This document shows, one piece after another, positions 9,007 to 16,622 of a stretch of DNA of 35,838 nt. Position 1 is the first letter of the stretch, and every line of letters starts with the position of its first letter. This DNA comes from Spirochaetaceae bacterium (GTDB lineage Bacteria; Spirochaetota; Spirochaetia; CADAEX01), in NCBI GenBank assembly GCA_009780675.1, contig WQZP01000022.1:1-35838 (forward strand), in the 5' to 3' direction. The notes beneath the pieces were generated by a model. It was not told where the DNA came from. It was given only the letters and a program-made list of their open reading frames with translations, and ran no database searches. A program made the translations under genes and the position numbers.

Positions 9007-10245
9007 CTATTCAGAAATAAAATAAAGTTCGGGAAGAGCTATAAGAACGCTGCCGATGTCCCAGGTGTGGTGATGTGTTTTATCTGTAGGAGCTATCAAG
9101 AGTATTAAATGCTCGCCATCTCTTATATGAAAAAACTGTTCAATAGAAATCCTTGTCCAGCTTGTTGATGATAAATCTGATGCATCAGTTATTCTGTAAA
9201 TTGGCGCGCGTCCACTGCTGCCAAGACCTAGTGAAACATTTGAAGACCGGAATCTATTTTTGTTAGAAGGATGAGGATTAACATCATTATTTGCTTCTGC
9301 TTTAAAATAAGCGGAAAACCTGTATCTTCCTGAATGGAGGTTTGGCCGCCCTGCTTCTGAAAAAGGGACAATAAGTCTAAGATTGTAATCAATATTGCTG
9401 CTTCTGATTATGCGAAAATCATCTATGTATCCTTCTGGATTGTTATGGTCATGTAAAATGGAAAAAGTGTTAGGGCCTGTTGCTGCAGTTACTTCAGCCA
9501 TTACAGGCTGCACAGGATCTGGAAATCTTGTTTTTGTCCAGGGTAGTCCTCCTGCTGATTGTGGAACCGCTCTAATTTCATTATTAAACATAACTGGCAT
9601 TACGCTAGTTGGGGCGTACTTATAAAAACTTAGGCGAATCATATAATTTATGCGCGGAATAAATGTATCTCTAACTGTTCCAAGATCAAATTCTATACGC
9701 CAATACAGGGGCTCTACATCTGTTATTGGCTGAAATTCGTACAATAAAAGTTGCCCGGTTGTACTGGTAAAGTGATCGGGGTCGGGGTCTTGGGGGAGTA
9801 TCTTTGCTATTGCTGGGGTTGGTAGAGCTCTCCAGCCTAGAAGCGGGGCTTCAAGAGGGTCAAGAGCAGGTTCAAACCCGCCGTTCCGTACAAGATTAAA
9901 AATCTCAAGCCGTAAAGCATTTTCGCAGAGGTGGCATTGGTCAGGATCTGGCGGGCATACATCACAGCGGATCCCTGTTGGGTGCGCTGGGCCTCCACGC
10001 TCATTAGAATTAACCCCAATATAATAAAAATAGTCGCTGTCAACAATATTATATACTCTGGTATTATCAAAACTCCATCCAGCCAAATCCTCCGAAATAG
10101 AGCTAAATTTATTATGTAAAATAAAATTAACGCCCCTAAGATGCGAAATATCAGCAGACTCAGAAAGAGCGCAGGAAAAAAATCCTATTTTTAGAGAAAT
10201 AGAGATTAATAATAAGACTTGTAAAATAATTAGCTTGTTTTTCAT
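9007..10245 (-). CDS. Exported protein with CBM-like jelly-roll modules and a double CxxC motif
   Basis: 412 residues. It has an N-terminal hydrophobic export signal (residues 4-24) ending in GFFSC, which may be a spirochaetal lipobox with C25 as the lipidated residue, or a signal peptidase I site. Residues 94-107 hold CxxC-x6-CxxC. The NLVRNGGFEPALD...LGW start at about residue 113 resembles the opening of CBM4/9-type carbohydrate-binding modules, and the C-terminal part (about 280-412) reads as a second beta-sandwich; both are inferences from pattern. It is transcribed alone, convergent with the giant surface gene, from its own promoter at 10260-10288. Function unknown; binding of a surface glycan is a guess. 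Confidence 0.75.
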   Translation of the reverse strand: MKNKLIILQVLLLISISLKIGFFSCALSESADISHLRGVNFILHNKFSSISEDLAGWSFDNTRVYNIVDSDYFYYIGVNSNERGGPAHPTGIRCDVCPPDPDQCHLCENALRLEIFNLVRNGGFEPALDPLEAPLLGWRALPTPAIAKILPQDPDPDHFTSTTGQLLLYEFQPITDVEPLYWRIEFDLGTVRDTFIPRINYMIRLSFYKYAPTSVMPVMFNNEIRAVPQSAGGLPWTKTRFPDPVQPVMAEVTAATGPNTFSILHDHNNPEGYIDDFRIIRSSNIDYNLRLIVPFSEAGRPNLHSGRYRFSAYFKAEANNDVNPHPSNKNRFRSSNVSLGLGSSGRAPIYRITDASDLSSTSWTRISIEQFFHIRDGEHLILLIAPTDKTHHHTWDIGSVLIALPELYFISE

Positions 10246-10259
10246 TTCAAACCTATATA

Positions 10260-10288
10260 ATTATATTATTTATACCTAATAATGTCTA
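10260..10288 (-). promoter_or_regulatory. Sigma70-type promoter for the exported CBM-like protein
   Basis: On the minus strand: TAGACA (10283-10288), 17-base spacer, TATAAT (10260-10265). The ATG at 10245 lies 14 bases beyond the -10 box, so the leader would be about 8 bases. Only a weak AGG precedes the start. Confidence 0.6.
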
Positions 10289-10358
10289 TTTTTTTATCTG
10301 TATAGCTTGTTTGCATTATTGGCAGACTTTTATCTATTATAATATTATCGGAAAATAT

Positions 10359-11216
10359 ATGAAAAAACCTATGATTTCTGTAGTAATTCCTGTTTATAAC
10401 CGCTCAGATCTGTTGCAAGAGGCTGTAAAATCTGTAATAAGCCAGAATTTTGCTGATTTCGAGCTTATTATAATAGATGACCATTCGGAAGAAGATATAA
10501 AAAGAGTTGTTGAAGCTATCCCTTTGATCGGGAGCATCAGTCTAAAATATTTTAGGCTTCAAAAACATTCGGGGATGCCGGGTTTTGTGCGGAACTGCGG
10601 CTGCAAAATAGCAGAGGCCAGGTATATTGCGTTTCTTGATTCTGATGACTTGTGGTTGCCAGGCAAGCTTGAGAAGCAGATTGCTCTTGTTGGCTACAGC
10701 AAGGTTTCTATTTGTCACACAAGGGAAATATGGCAAAGGGGGGATAAGATTGTTTCCCAGGCTTCGCAGCGGCATAAACGGGAAGGGGATATTTTCGAGG
10801 ATTCTCTTGTTAAATGTATAATAGGCCCTTCAACAGTAATTATGGAAAGAGAGTTGTTTGAAAAACATGGCGGTTTTAGGGAAGATATTGAAATAGCGGA
10901 AGATTATGAGTTTTGGCTTCGGATAACGGAAAGCGCTCTGGTTGGATATATCGATGAGCCGCTTGTTGTAAAAAGGGCAGGGGATTGGGAGCAGCTTTCT
11001 GAGAAATATGGGCAGATAGAGATATTCAGGATAAACGCGCTTAAACAGCTTGTTGAAAAATCTTTTTTTAAGCCCCACAATATGGAGCTTGCCAAAAAAG
11101 TTCTGGCTAAAAAATGCAGGATATATGCGATGGGCTGCAGAAAGCGGGGGAAAGAGGCCGAAGCTCTTTTTTATGAAGATATTGCGCTTGGTTTTGAATC
11201 AGCTTTACCAAAGTAG
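10359..11216 (+). CDS. Family 2 glycosyltransferase (GT-A fold)
   Basis: 285 residues from the ATG at 10359. The frame is open further upstream, but MKKPMISVVIPVYNR is the classical GT2 start. Visible motifs are VVIPVYNR (residues 8-15), the nucleotide-binding IIIDDHS (37-43), the metal-binding DSDD (94-97, in AFLDSDDLW) and EDYEFWLR, where the ED pair matches the usual catalytic-base region. It should transfer a sugar from a nucleotide-sugar donor; acceptor and product are not predictable. There is no membrane segment, so it is probably cytoplasmic. It is convergent with the galU/oxidoreductase pair, so the sugar-related genes cluster but are not co-transcribed. Confidence 0.88.
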   Translation: MKKPMISVVIPVYNRSDLLQEAVKSVISQNFADFELIIIDDHSEEDIKRVVEAIPLIGSISLKYFRLQKHSGMPGFVRNCGCKIAEARYIAFLDSDDLWLPGKLEKQIALVGYSKVSICHTREIWQRGDKIVSQASQRHKREGDIFEDSLVKCIIGPSTVIMERELFEKHGGFREDIEIAEDYEFWLRITESALVGYIDEPLVVKRAGDWEQLSEKYGQIEIFRINALKQLVEKSFFKPHNMELAKKVLAKKCRIYAMGCRKRGKEAEALFYEDIALGFESALPK

Positions 11217-11238
11217 GTGTTAACTTTCACGCGGCCTT

Positions 11239-11283
11239 GCGCCTCCACGCCTTTGCGTGAGGTTATGCTGAGGCTTGAGGCGC
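11239..11283. terminator. GC-rich nested inverted repeat between convergent genes
   Basis: An outer stem GCGCCTC (11239-11245) / GAGGCGC (11277-11283) encloses an inner stem CACGC (11246-11250) / GCGTG (11255-11259). It sits between the glycosyltransferase stop and the stop of the convergent oxidoreductase. No U-tract; a terminator role is inferred from position. Confidence 0.45.
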
Positions 11284-12278
11284 TAAACTTCCTCCAAAGA
11301 AGCGAGGAATTTTACAGCATTAAAGCCGTTAATCGCAGTTGAAACAGGCGTATAATCCGGCTCTTTAAATGCGCGCACAGCATCTTTTACCATGTTTTCA
11401 AAATAAGCTGTTTTTTCAAACAAAGGCTTTTCAGCTACTGCAAGCGAATTAAACCCGGTATAGTATGGGCTTTTTCTGCTTTCCCACTCTTCATAAATAC
11501 CATTGCCTATTTTGATCAGCCCTGATTCAAATGAAAGGTCAAGAGAAAAACCAAGATAATCCCTCCCTGCGCCACATTCAATATAAACCGGCACTTTCCC
11601 CACTTTTTCATTTTTTATATGTGCAGCAATAAGAGCAGTCCCGCTGCCTTTATCGCAACGCCCAATAATTCTATTTTTTTTGAGAATCCCTTCGGTAAGA
11701 TACATTATTATATCTGCAAGGTGAGTCCCATCATGCCACATGACATCAATAATTTTTTTTGTTTTACCCATATAAAGAAAAGCAGAAATGGAAAGCAGCC
11801 GTCCGTATGTCCTTTCGTCGATCCTTTTTTTTGCCAATATATAATTATTTGAATAACGCCTTTCGTGATTCGTAATTATTTTGACAAGCCCTTTTTTATG
11901 GTACGCTGCAATTTTTTTTGCTTTGCTAAGTTTGTTTGCAAGAGGTTTTTCGCAAACAATAACTTTTACCCCCAGCATTATTGCTTTTTGCACCATTTCA
12001 AGATGGGTATTTGGATATGTTGCAATAAAAACAATATCTGGTTTTATTTCTTCTATCATTTTTTCCGGGTTTTCAAAAACAGGACAATCCCATTTCTCCG
12101 AAAAAAGTTTTCTTTTTTTGAGCTTTATATCGCATCCTGCTGATATAACCGTGTCTGGATTCTCTTTCACCGCACCTGCATGAGTGCATGGCTTTTCACG
12201 CAAAGGGTCATCCTCAAGAATGCTCGCGATTCTGCCAAGCCCTATAAAAACGCATTTGATTTTGTTTTCTAATTCCAT
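11283..12278 (-). CDS. Gfo/Idh/MocA family NAD(P)-dependent oxidoreductase
   Basis: 331 residues from the ATG at 12278. The frame stays open upstream into galU, but MELENKIKCVFIGLGRIA is the natural Rossmann start. The dinucleotide-binding segment is VFIGLGRIASI (residues 10-20), followed by VFIATYPNTH and the family hallmark EKP (110-112), whose lysine is catalytic in this family. These enzymes oxidise or reduce cyclic polyols and nucleotide sugars; the substrate cannot be read from sequence. It begins 22 bases after galU on the same strand, so the two are probably co-transcribed and may act on the same glycan precursor route. Confidence 0.85.
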   Translation of the reverse strand: MELENKIKCVFIGLGRIASILEDDPLREKPCTHAGAVKENPDTVISAGCDIKLKKRKLFSEKWDCPVFENPEKMIEEIKPDIVFIATYPNTHLEMVQKAIMLGVKVIVCEKPLANKLSKAKKIAAYHKKGLVKIITNHERRYSNNYILAKKRIDERTYGRLLSISAFLYMGKTKKIIDVMWHDGTHLADIIMYLTEGILKKNRIIGRCDKGSGTALIAAHIKNEKVGKVPVYIECGAGRDYLGFSLDLSFESGLIKIGNGIYEEWESRKSPYYTGFNSLAVAEKPLFEKTAYFENMVKDAVRAFKEPDYTPVSTAINGFNAVKFLASLEEV

Positions 12279-12300
12279 GTTTGTTTCACACGCACCCTTT

Positions 12301-13158
12301 TCAGGCGCGGCTCCATAAATCTTTTGTTTCTTCTTTAAGAACAGCAAGTAACTCGCTGTCTTTTTTTGCATATTTAATTATAGCCTGAAGAAATCCCGAC
12401 GGAATTCCTATATCAAGCCGCTCGCCTTCTATTGTCTGAAAAACAACCTTTTTTTTATCCATAAGTTTTTTAAGGGCATATATGTGAAAATATTCACCTT
12501 TGTTGCCAGCTTCAATATGTTTTTCCCACCCCTCTTTAAGATATTTAAAAATATCAGGAGTAAAAAGATACCGCCCTATTGATGCTTCTTTGCTTGGCTC
12601 TTTCCCTTTTGCGGGTTTCTCTACGATATCAGTTACATGAAGTCCATCTTGTGCCAGGGCAAGAACTCCATACCTTTCAAGCTGAGGGGGATTGTGGATG
12701 CTGGACATTACGCTGCACCCTGTTTCGTTATATTTTTTTACAAGTTGCTTTACAAGAGGCACTTCGCCAAAGTGGAGATCATCTGGATAAGCTACTATAA
12801 AAGGTTCATTGCCAATAAAAGCTTCTGCCTGCATTATGGCATGGCCTGTCCCAAGCATTTCTGTCTGGCGCTTAAAAAAAATATCTGCTTCTGGTGCCTT
12901 TATCGCATCAAGTTTTTTTAAATTGTTTTCTGATTTAAAAAGAGTTTCAAGTTCTGCTTCTTTATCAAAATAATCTTCCATTGCTTTCTTGCGGCGTGAA
13001 GTTATTATAAGTAATTCTTTAATCCCGGATTTTATAAACTCATCGATTATAAACTCTATTGCTGGTTTATTGATAAGAGGAAGCATTTCTTTTGGTATTG
13101 TTTTTGTGACAGGGAGGAATCTTGTCCCATATCCTGCTGCAATTATTACCCCTTTCAT
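12301..13158 (-). CDS. galU: UTP--glucose-1-phosphate uridylyltransferase
   Basis: 285 residues, normal for bacterial GalU. It makes UDP-glucose from UTP and glucose-1-phosphate for surface glycans and glycolipids. The nucleotide-binding N-terminus reads AAGYGTRFLP (residues 7-16), followed by TIPKEMLP with K23. Also visible are GTGHAI, the metal-site YPDDLHFGE and the sugar-binding VEKP. First gene of a probable two-gene unit with the oxidoreductase. There is no Shine-Dalgarno ahead of the ATG; instead a promoter ends 6 bases from it, suggesting a leaderless transcript. Confidence 0.95.
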   Translation of the reverse strand: MKGVIIAAGYGTRFLPVTKTIPKEMLPLINKPAIEFIIDEFIKSGIKELLIITSRRKKAMEDYFDKEAELETLFKSENNLKKLDAIKAPEADIFFKRQTEMLGTGHAIMQAEAFIGNEPFIVAYPDDLHFGEVPLVKQLVKKYNETGCSVMSSIHNPPQLERYGVLALAQDGLHVTDIVEKPAKGKEPSKEASIGRYLFTPDIFKYLKEGWEKHIEAGNKGEYFHIYALKKLMDKKKVVFQTIEGERLDIGIPSGFLQAIIKYAKKDSELLAVLKEETKDLWSRA

Positions 13159-13164
13159 AGCGCA

Positions 13165-13193
13165 ATTATGATGATAGAAAGATTAAAAATCAA
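13165..13193 (-). promoter_or_regulatory. Probable leaderless promoter of galU
   Basis: On the minus strand: TTGATT (13188-13193), 17-base spacer, CATAAT (13165-13170). Only 6 bases separate the -10 box from the ATG, which puts the predicted transcription start at or beside the A of ATG. Confidence 0.5.
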
Positions 13194-13232
13194 GAGCGAT
13201 TATGCCGATTAATAGTATACACAATAAGCTCT

Positions 13233-13246
13233 TGTAAACGCTTACG
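13233..13246. promoter_or_regulatory. LacI/CcpA-type (cre-like) operator candidate
   Basis: TGTAAACGCTTACG matches the cre consensus TGWAANCGNTNWCA at 13 of 14 positions and is nearly palindromic about the central CG. It lies between the divergent galU and outer-membrane protein genes, 40 bases upstream of the galU -35 box. A sugar-responsive LacI-family regulator is inferred; none is encoded in the window. Confidence 0.4.
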
Positions 13247-13304
13247 TAGCATCCTGATGGCAGATAAGCTTATAAAAGCTGTTTACATTAGCAACAAATT
13301 TTAT

Positions 13305-13309
13305 AGGAG
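13305..13309 (+). promoter_or_regulatory. Shine-Dalgarno of the outer-membrane barrel gene
   Basis: AGGAG at 13305-13309, 5 bases before the ATG at 13315. A strong site, in contrast to the neighbouring galU, which has none. Confidence 0.75.
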
Positions 13310-13314
13310 ATAAA

Positions 13315-14931
13315 ATGAAGAAATTATATTTTTTGGCACTGACTCTTTTGCTGGTCAGTAGTGTAGCATGGGCGCAGACGAATCCGCCGACGGTTACTTA
13401 TCCTGTGGGTTTTCCGAGTCCCATACCGGTTGTTTCTGGTCCTCAAGCACCTTTTCTTGGTGGAGTGTTTGATTTTTTCTCAGCAACAGATGCAACATCT
13501 GTGGAAAACCGCTATAGTCAGGGGATCTTTAGATCAACAGTAGATGATTATATTGATGTGCTTGAATTTGACCCTAATATTGGGACCTTCTTTTTTCTGG
13601 GCGGTTTCCCGGAAGGTGAATTAGGCTACGATGTTATTAACTTTGGCGCTGCGCACACTTTTAACTTTGGTTATCTTGGTATTTATTACCGCGGTCATCT
13701 TGTAAATGCCGAGGGCCATTCCGTAACTACTTTTGCCAGACCCGGAGATTTAAGTTTGGGGTTGGCTGGTAACCTGCCTGCTGGAGCTGCGGATTTTGTT
13801 GAAAAATCTTCTGAAAGAACTTGGGAAAACAGGCTTGCATTAATATATGGCACAGAGAATATTGGGGCTTTCCGTTTTGACACGATATTTTCTTCATATA
13901 CCTATATTAGCTCAAGAGAAGGGGACAATTTAGCAGGTAATACTAATTTAAATCAAAGTATTAGGGGCGCTGGTATAGGACCGGAGCCTCGAAGGGCATT
14001 TGCTCTTACTTGGGGTGGTATGGAATTCGCAGGGCTAAATCCCTATATTACAGTTGGATACCAGCTTCCGCAGAGAATTAGATGGTCTCAAGATGTCAAT
14101 CATACTTCTGATCCGGCAAATCCTAATGTCCGAACCAATGAGCATAAAGTATCTCAAGGTTCTATACTTGGTGTACAGGCTGGAGCTATACATGATGCTA
14201 CAGGACTTTGGGGGGATTTAGTGTTTGCAAGAACGGGAGGCGTGACAGAAACATTAGATTGGCATGAGTTTGATGGCACTGCGCCAGTAGCCAGAACATG
14301 GGAACGCAGCACAGGCAATACAATAGCTGGTGGTCTTAGAGCTGGTTATTTGCAGACATTTGATGCAGGCAAAGTGTCATTTGGATTCCAGCCAACTATG
14401 CAAGTCGGCATAAGAAGGTTTAATAATTCCGAGACAAGAACTGACAGTAGGCCAGGTTTTAACAATGTGGATTATGATGGATGGTCTTCCAGAGACTTTG
14501 AATTTAGTGCGGAATTAGACGCTGGTCTTAAATTTCAGGCTAACTCTGTAATTGCTTTATATACAGGAACCAGCATACGGTTGTTTGAATATTTTAGCCG
14601 GAAACATACAGGAGGCAGTTATCATAAGCTACATGCAGATAATACTTCTTATATTGATACAAGAGTAGAAAATAAGTGGTGGACATTTAATGGATTCGAG
14701 TGGCTTGTTCCAGAGGTTAAATTGGGCATGACTGTTACACCTAATGAAAACCTTGTTATTGGCGCTGGTATATCAAACATTACAAACAGGCTTTTTAAAG
14801 CAGACATGGCAGAAATGAGCGTAGAATCTGGCGAATGGTTTGATATGGCTGATCATGACAATGCTCTTAACCAGTTTTTGCATATGTTTAATGACATACG
14901 TTTTGACCTTACTGTAAGCTTTAGAATGTAA
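13315..14931 (+). CDS. Predicted outer-membrane beta-barrel protein
   Basis: 538 residues. A clear signal peptide (residues 1-20, cleavage after VAWA) is followed by a body rich in alternating aromatic/polar strands and ends in RFDLTVSFRM, a typical C-terminal strand of an outer-membrane barrel with a terminal hydrophobic residue. No enzymatic motif is visible. It has its own Shine-Dalgarno and a long upstream region containing a cre-like operator. A porin-like or surface-antigen role is inferred from architecture; I do not recognise the family. Single gene, followed by a strong hairpin at 14939. Confidence 0.8.
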   Translation: MKKLYFLALTLLLVSSVAWAQTNPPTVTYPVGFPSPIPVVSGPQAPFLGGVFDFFSATDATSVENRYSQGIFRSTVDDYIDVLEFDPNIGTFFFLGGFPEGELGYDVINFGAAHTFNFGYLGIYYRGHLVNAEGHSVTTFARPGDLSLGLAGNLPAGAADFVEKSSERTWENRLALIYGTENIGAFRFDTIFSSYTYISSREGDNLAGNTNLNQSIRGAGIGPEPRRAFALTWGGMEFAGLNPYITVGYQLPQRIRWSQDVNHTSDPANPNVRTNEHKVSQGSILGVQAGAIHDATGLWGDLVFARTGGVTETLDWHEFDGTAPVARTWERSTGNTIAGGLRAGYLQTFDAGKVSFGFQPTMQVGIRRFNNSETRTDSRPGFNNVDYDGWSSRDFEFSAELDAGLKFQANSVIALYTGTSIRLFEYFSRKHTGGSYHKLHADNTSYIDTRVENKWWTFNGFEWLVPEVKLGMTVTPNENLVIGAGISNITNRLFKADMAEMSVESGEWFDMADHDNALNQFLHMFNDIRFDLTVSFRM

Positions 14932-14938
14932 AACTAGT

Positions 14939-14980
14939 TGATAGCGGGCAATGGGTAGTTTTTTTCATTGTTCGCTGTCA
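14939..14980 (+). terminator. Long hairpin after the outer-membrane protein gene
   Basis: TGATAGCGGGCAATG (14939-14953) pairs with CATTGTTCGCTGTCA (14966-14980), 15 positions including three G-U wobbles. The T-run lies in the loop rather than after the stem, which is atypical for an intrinsic terminator. It could also act as a 3' stabilising structure. Confidence 0.5.
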
Positions 14981-14996
14981 TACTAACTATACATTG

Positions 14997-15030
14997 CATT
15001 GCGAAAAGCTACCGCAACAAAGCAATCCGG
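14997..15030. repeat. Dispersed short repeat (CATTGCGA...CAAAGCAATCC type), intergenic copy
   Basis: 34 bases resembling the two copies at 26057-26129 (seen on the opposite strand there). Shared core: CATTGCRARAA...CGACRAAGCARTCC. Interspersed repeats of this CATTGCGAG...GAAGCAATCC flavour are known in many bacterial genomes. Confidence 0.55.
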
Positions 15031-15076
15031 AAAATAAAGTGTTACACTTACTAATTTTAATTGTTTGATTTATGTT

Positions 15077-15790
15077 ATGCAGAATAAAATATTAATACCT
15101 GTCTTATTTACTATTATTTTTACCATTATTTCATGCAGCTCCAGAGTAAGCATTGATGTTGCTGCGAACGGCGATATATCAGCCAATATGAACATAAGAA
15201 TTACGCAAATGTTTATGAGCTATATGGATGATCTTTCAGAAGCAATTGGTATTGAAAGAAGTACAGATTCTTACTTTGATATTGACCAAATAAGAGACTC
15301 TTTTGCTGCTTTTGATAATGTTACTCTGGAAGCGATTTCAACTCCAACAAGGCATGATCTTAACCTTAGGTTTACAATAAGAAATGATGCAAGGGGAATC
15401 TCCGAAGCAACTCATGGGATTTTGAATCTTTCTGAAAATAATGGAAACAAAAAAATAGAATTTTTACTTGATCTTGATAAATACAGAATAATATCGCAAA
15501 AGTTTTTAATAGAAGAAAACCCAATTCTTTCGAGGCTCGCGCCATATCCGGATAACCCATTTACAATAGAGGAGTATCTTGATACAGCTGATTTTGTTTT
15601 TAGTGAATATTCAAAAGATGCTTTATCCATTATTGAAAACAGCTTTGTTGATATTGAAATAAATGTACGGGGGAGGATAATTTCTGCCAGAGGTGGGAGA
15701 ATCTCCGGCACAAGAGCAACATTTTCCATCCCTGTTGTAAGGTTCCTTACACTTTATGAACCAATACACCTTGAGGTTATATATAGATGA
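15077..15790 (+). CDS. Predicted lipoprotein, conserved-hypothetical type
   Basis: 237 residues from the ATG at 15077; a TTG in the same frame at 15065 is an alternative start. Hydrophobic signal MQNKILIPVLFTIIFTIISC with lipobox IISC, so C20 would be the lipidated residue. The mature part opens with VSIDVAANGDISANMNIRI, a beta-hairpin-like pattern also seen in other bacterial lipoproteins, and has no C-terminal membrane segment. I do not recognise a named family. No convincing Shine-Dalgarno is present. The gene stands alone and ends at a bidirectional terminator. Confidence 0.75.
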   Translation: MQNKILIPVLFTIIFTIISCSSRVSIDVAANGDISANMNIRITQMFMSYMDDLSEAIGIERSTDSYFDIDQIRDSFAAFDNVTLEAISTPTRHDLNLRFTIRNDARGISEATHGILNLSENNGNKKIEFLLDLDKYRIISQKFLIEENPILSRLAPYPDNPFTIEEYLDTADFVFSEYSKDALSIIENSFVDIEINVRGRIISARGGRISGTRATFSIPVVRFLTLYEPIHLEVIYR

Positions 15791-15835
15791 AAAAGTATCA
15801 CGCTTGGGGACAATGTTTATTATTGACCAACAAAC

Positions 15836-15857
15836 AAAATAACCGCAAGGTTATTTT
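15836..15857. terminator. Bidirectional intrinsic terminator with GNRA loop
   Basis: AAAATAACC-GCAA-GGTTATTTT: a perfect 9-bp stem capped by a GCAA tetraloop, followed by a T-rich run on the plus strand and preceded by an A-rich run serving the minus strand. It lies between convergent lipoprotein and HAD genes. Confidence 0.8.
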
Positions 15858-15859
15858 AT

Positions 15860-16519
15860 TTATTTTTTGAAGTCCAGTATTAGCCAGCTTCTTTTTTTTG
15901 CAAGAAGTCTTAATCTTATGTCAGGGTTTACAGCAACAGGATTTCCAACTACCTCCAGAAGCGGGCGGTCATGGATGCTATCAGAATAAAATGAAGATTG
16001 CGCAAGCAATATATTATGCTTTGCCGCATATTCAATAACTTTTTTTCTTTTTTCTGTTTTAAATACAGGGGTATTTACAAATTCACCTGTACAAATATCA
16101 TTTTCAAATTTAAATTCTGTTGCAATGATATCATCTGCTCCAAGGTATTTAGCGAGAGGTTGTAATATTATATCAAGAGAAGAAGAGGCAAAAATAATTT
16201 TTTTGCCATCATCTTTAAGTTTTTTTATGAAGCCTTCTGTTTTTGGATAAATTGATTTTTTTATGGATTTTTCAAAATTTTCTAAAGCTATATTTTCAAG
16301 AATAGACCTTTGAATCCCTTTAAGCTCCGGAACTGTGCGGTCAAAATGTTTTTCAGCCATCCTGCCATACTTATAATTAAGATATACATACGGGAGAGAT
16401 CTAAGGACAGATGGAGATACATACTTCCTTTTTATTAAGATAATGAGATAGCTTAGAGCTGTTGATTTTGCCGTAATCGTGTGATCTACATCAAAAATTT
16501 CAGTGGTAAAATTTCCCAT
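15860..16519 (-). CDS. HAD-superfamily phosphatase, subfamily IB (SerB-like)
   Basis: 219 residues. HAD motif I is FDVDHT (D10 nucleophile, D12 general acid). Motif II is the serine of IFASSS near residue 110, and motif IV is YSDSIHDRPLL with the two metal-binding aspartates. The DVDHT variant and YSDS...D pattern fit subfamily IB, which includes phosphoserine phosphatase and phospholipid-linked phosphatases; the helical cap follows motif I. The substrate is not deducible. A TAGACA-17-TATATT promoter lies upstream at 16559-16587. The gene's stop overlaps the T-run of the shared terminator. Confidence 0.88.
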   Translation of the reverse strand: MGNFTTEIFDVDHTITAKSTALSYLIILIKRKYVSPSVLRSLPYVYLNYKYGRMAEKHFDRTVPELKGIQRSILENIALENFEKSIKKSIYPKTEGFIKKLKDDGKKIIFASSSLDIILQPLAKYLGADDIIATEFKFENDICTGEFVNTPVFKTEKRKKVIEYAAKHNILLAQSSFYSDSIHDRPLLEVVGNPVAVNPDIRLRLLAKKRSWLILDFKK

Positions 16520-16558
16520 ATCATCCCAAAGATATATATAGTCCCAAAGACAAAGTAG

Positions 16559-16587
16559 AATATAAGATATTATTTAAAATCTGTCTA
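16559..16587 (-). promoter_or_regulatory. Promoter candidate for the HAD phosphatase
   Basis: On the minus strand: TAGACA (16582-16587), 17-base spacer, TATATT (16559-16564), about 39 bases from the ATG. It has the same TAGACA -35 as the promoter at 10260. Confidence 0.45.
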
Positions 16588-16622
16588 TATGAAAATGGGG
16601 CAGGCCATGGATTTTCATCCTG

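Noticed and set aside
9837-10070. Minus-strand frame encoding a hydrophobic 77-residue peptide inside the exported CBM-like gene
   Set aside because: It lies in another frame of a well-supported gene and has no ribosome-binding site.
12278-12371. Longer N-terminus for the Gfo/Idh/MocA protein (start at 12371)
   Set aside because: It would overlap galU by 71 bases and add 31 low-complexity residues before the Rossmann start; ATG 12278 fits the family.
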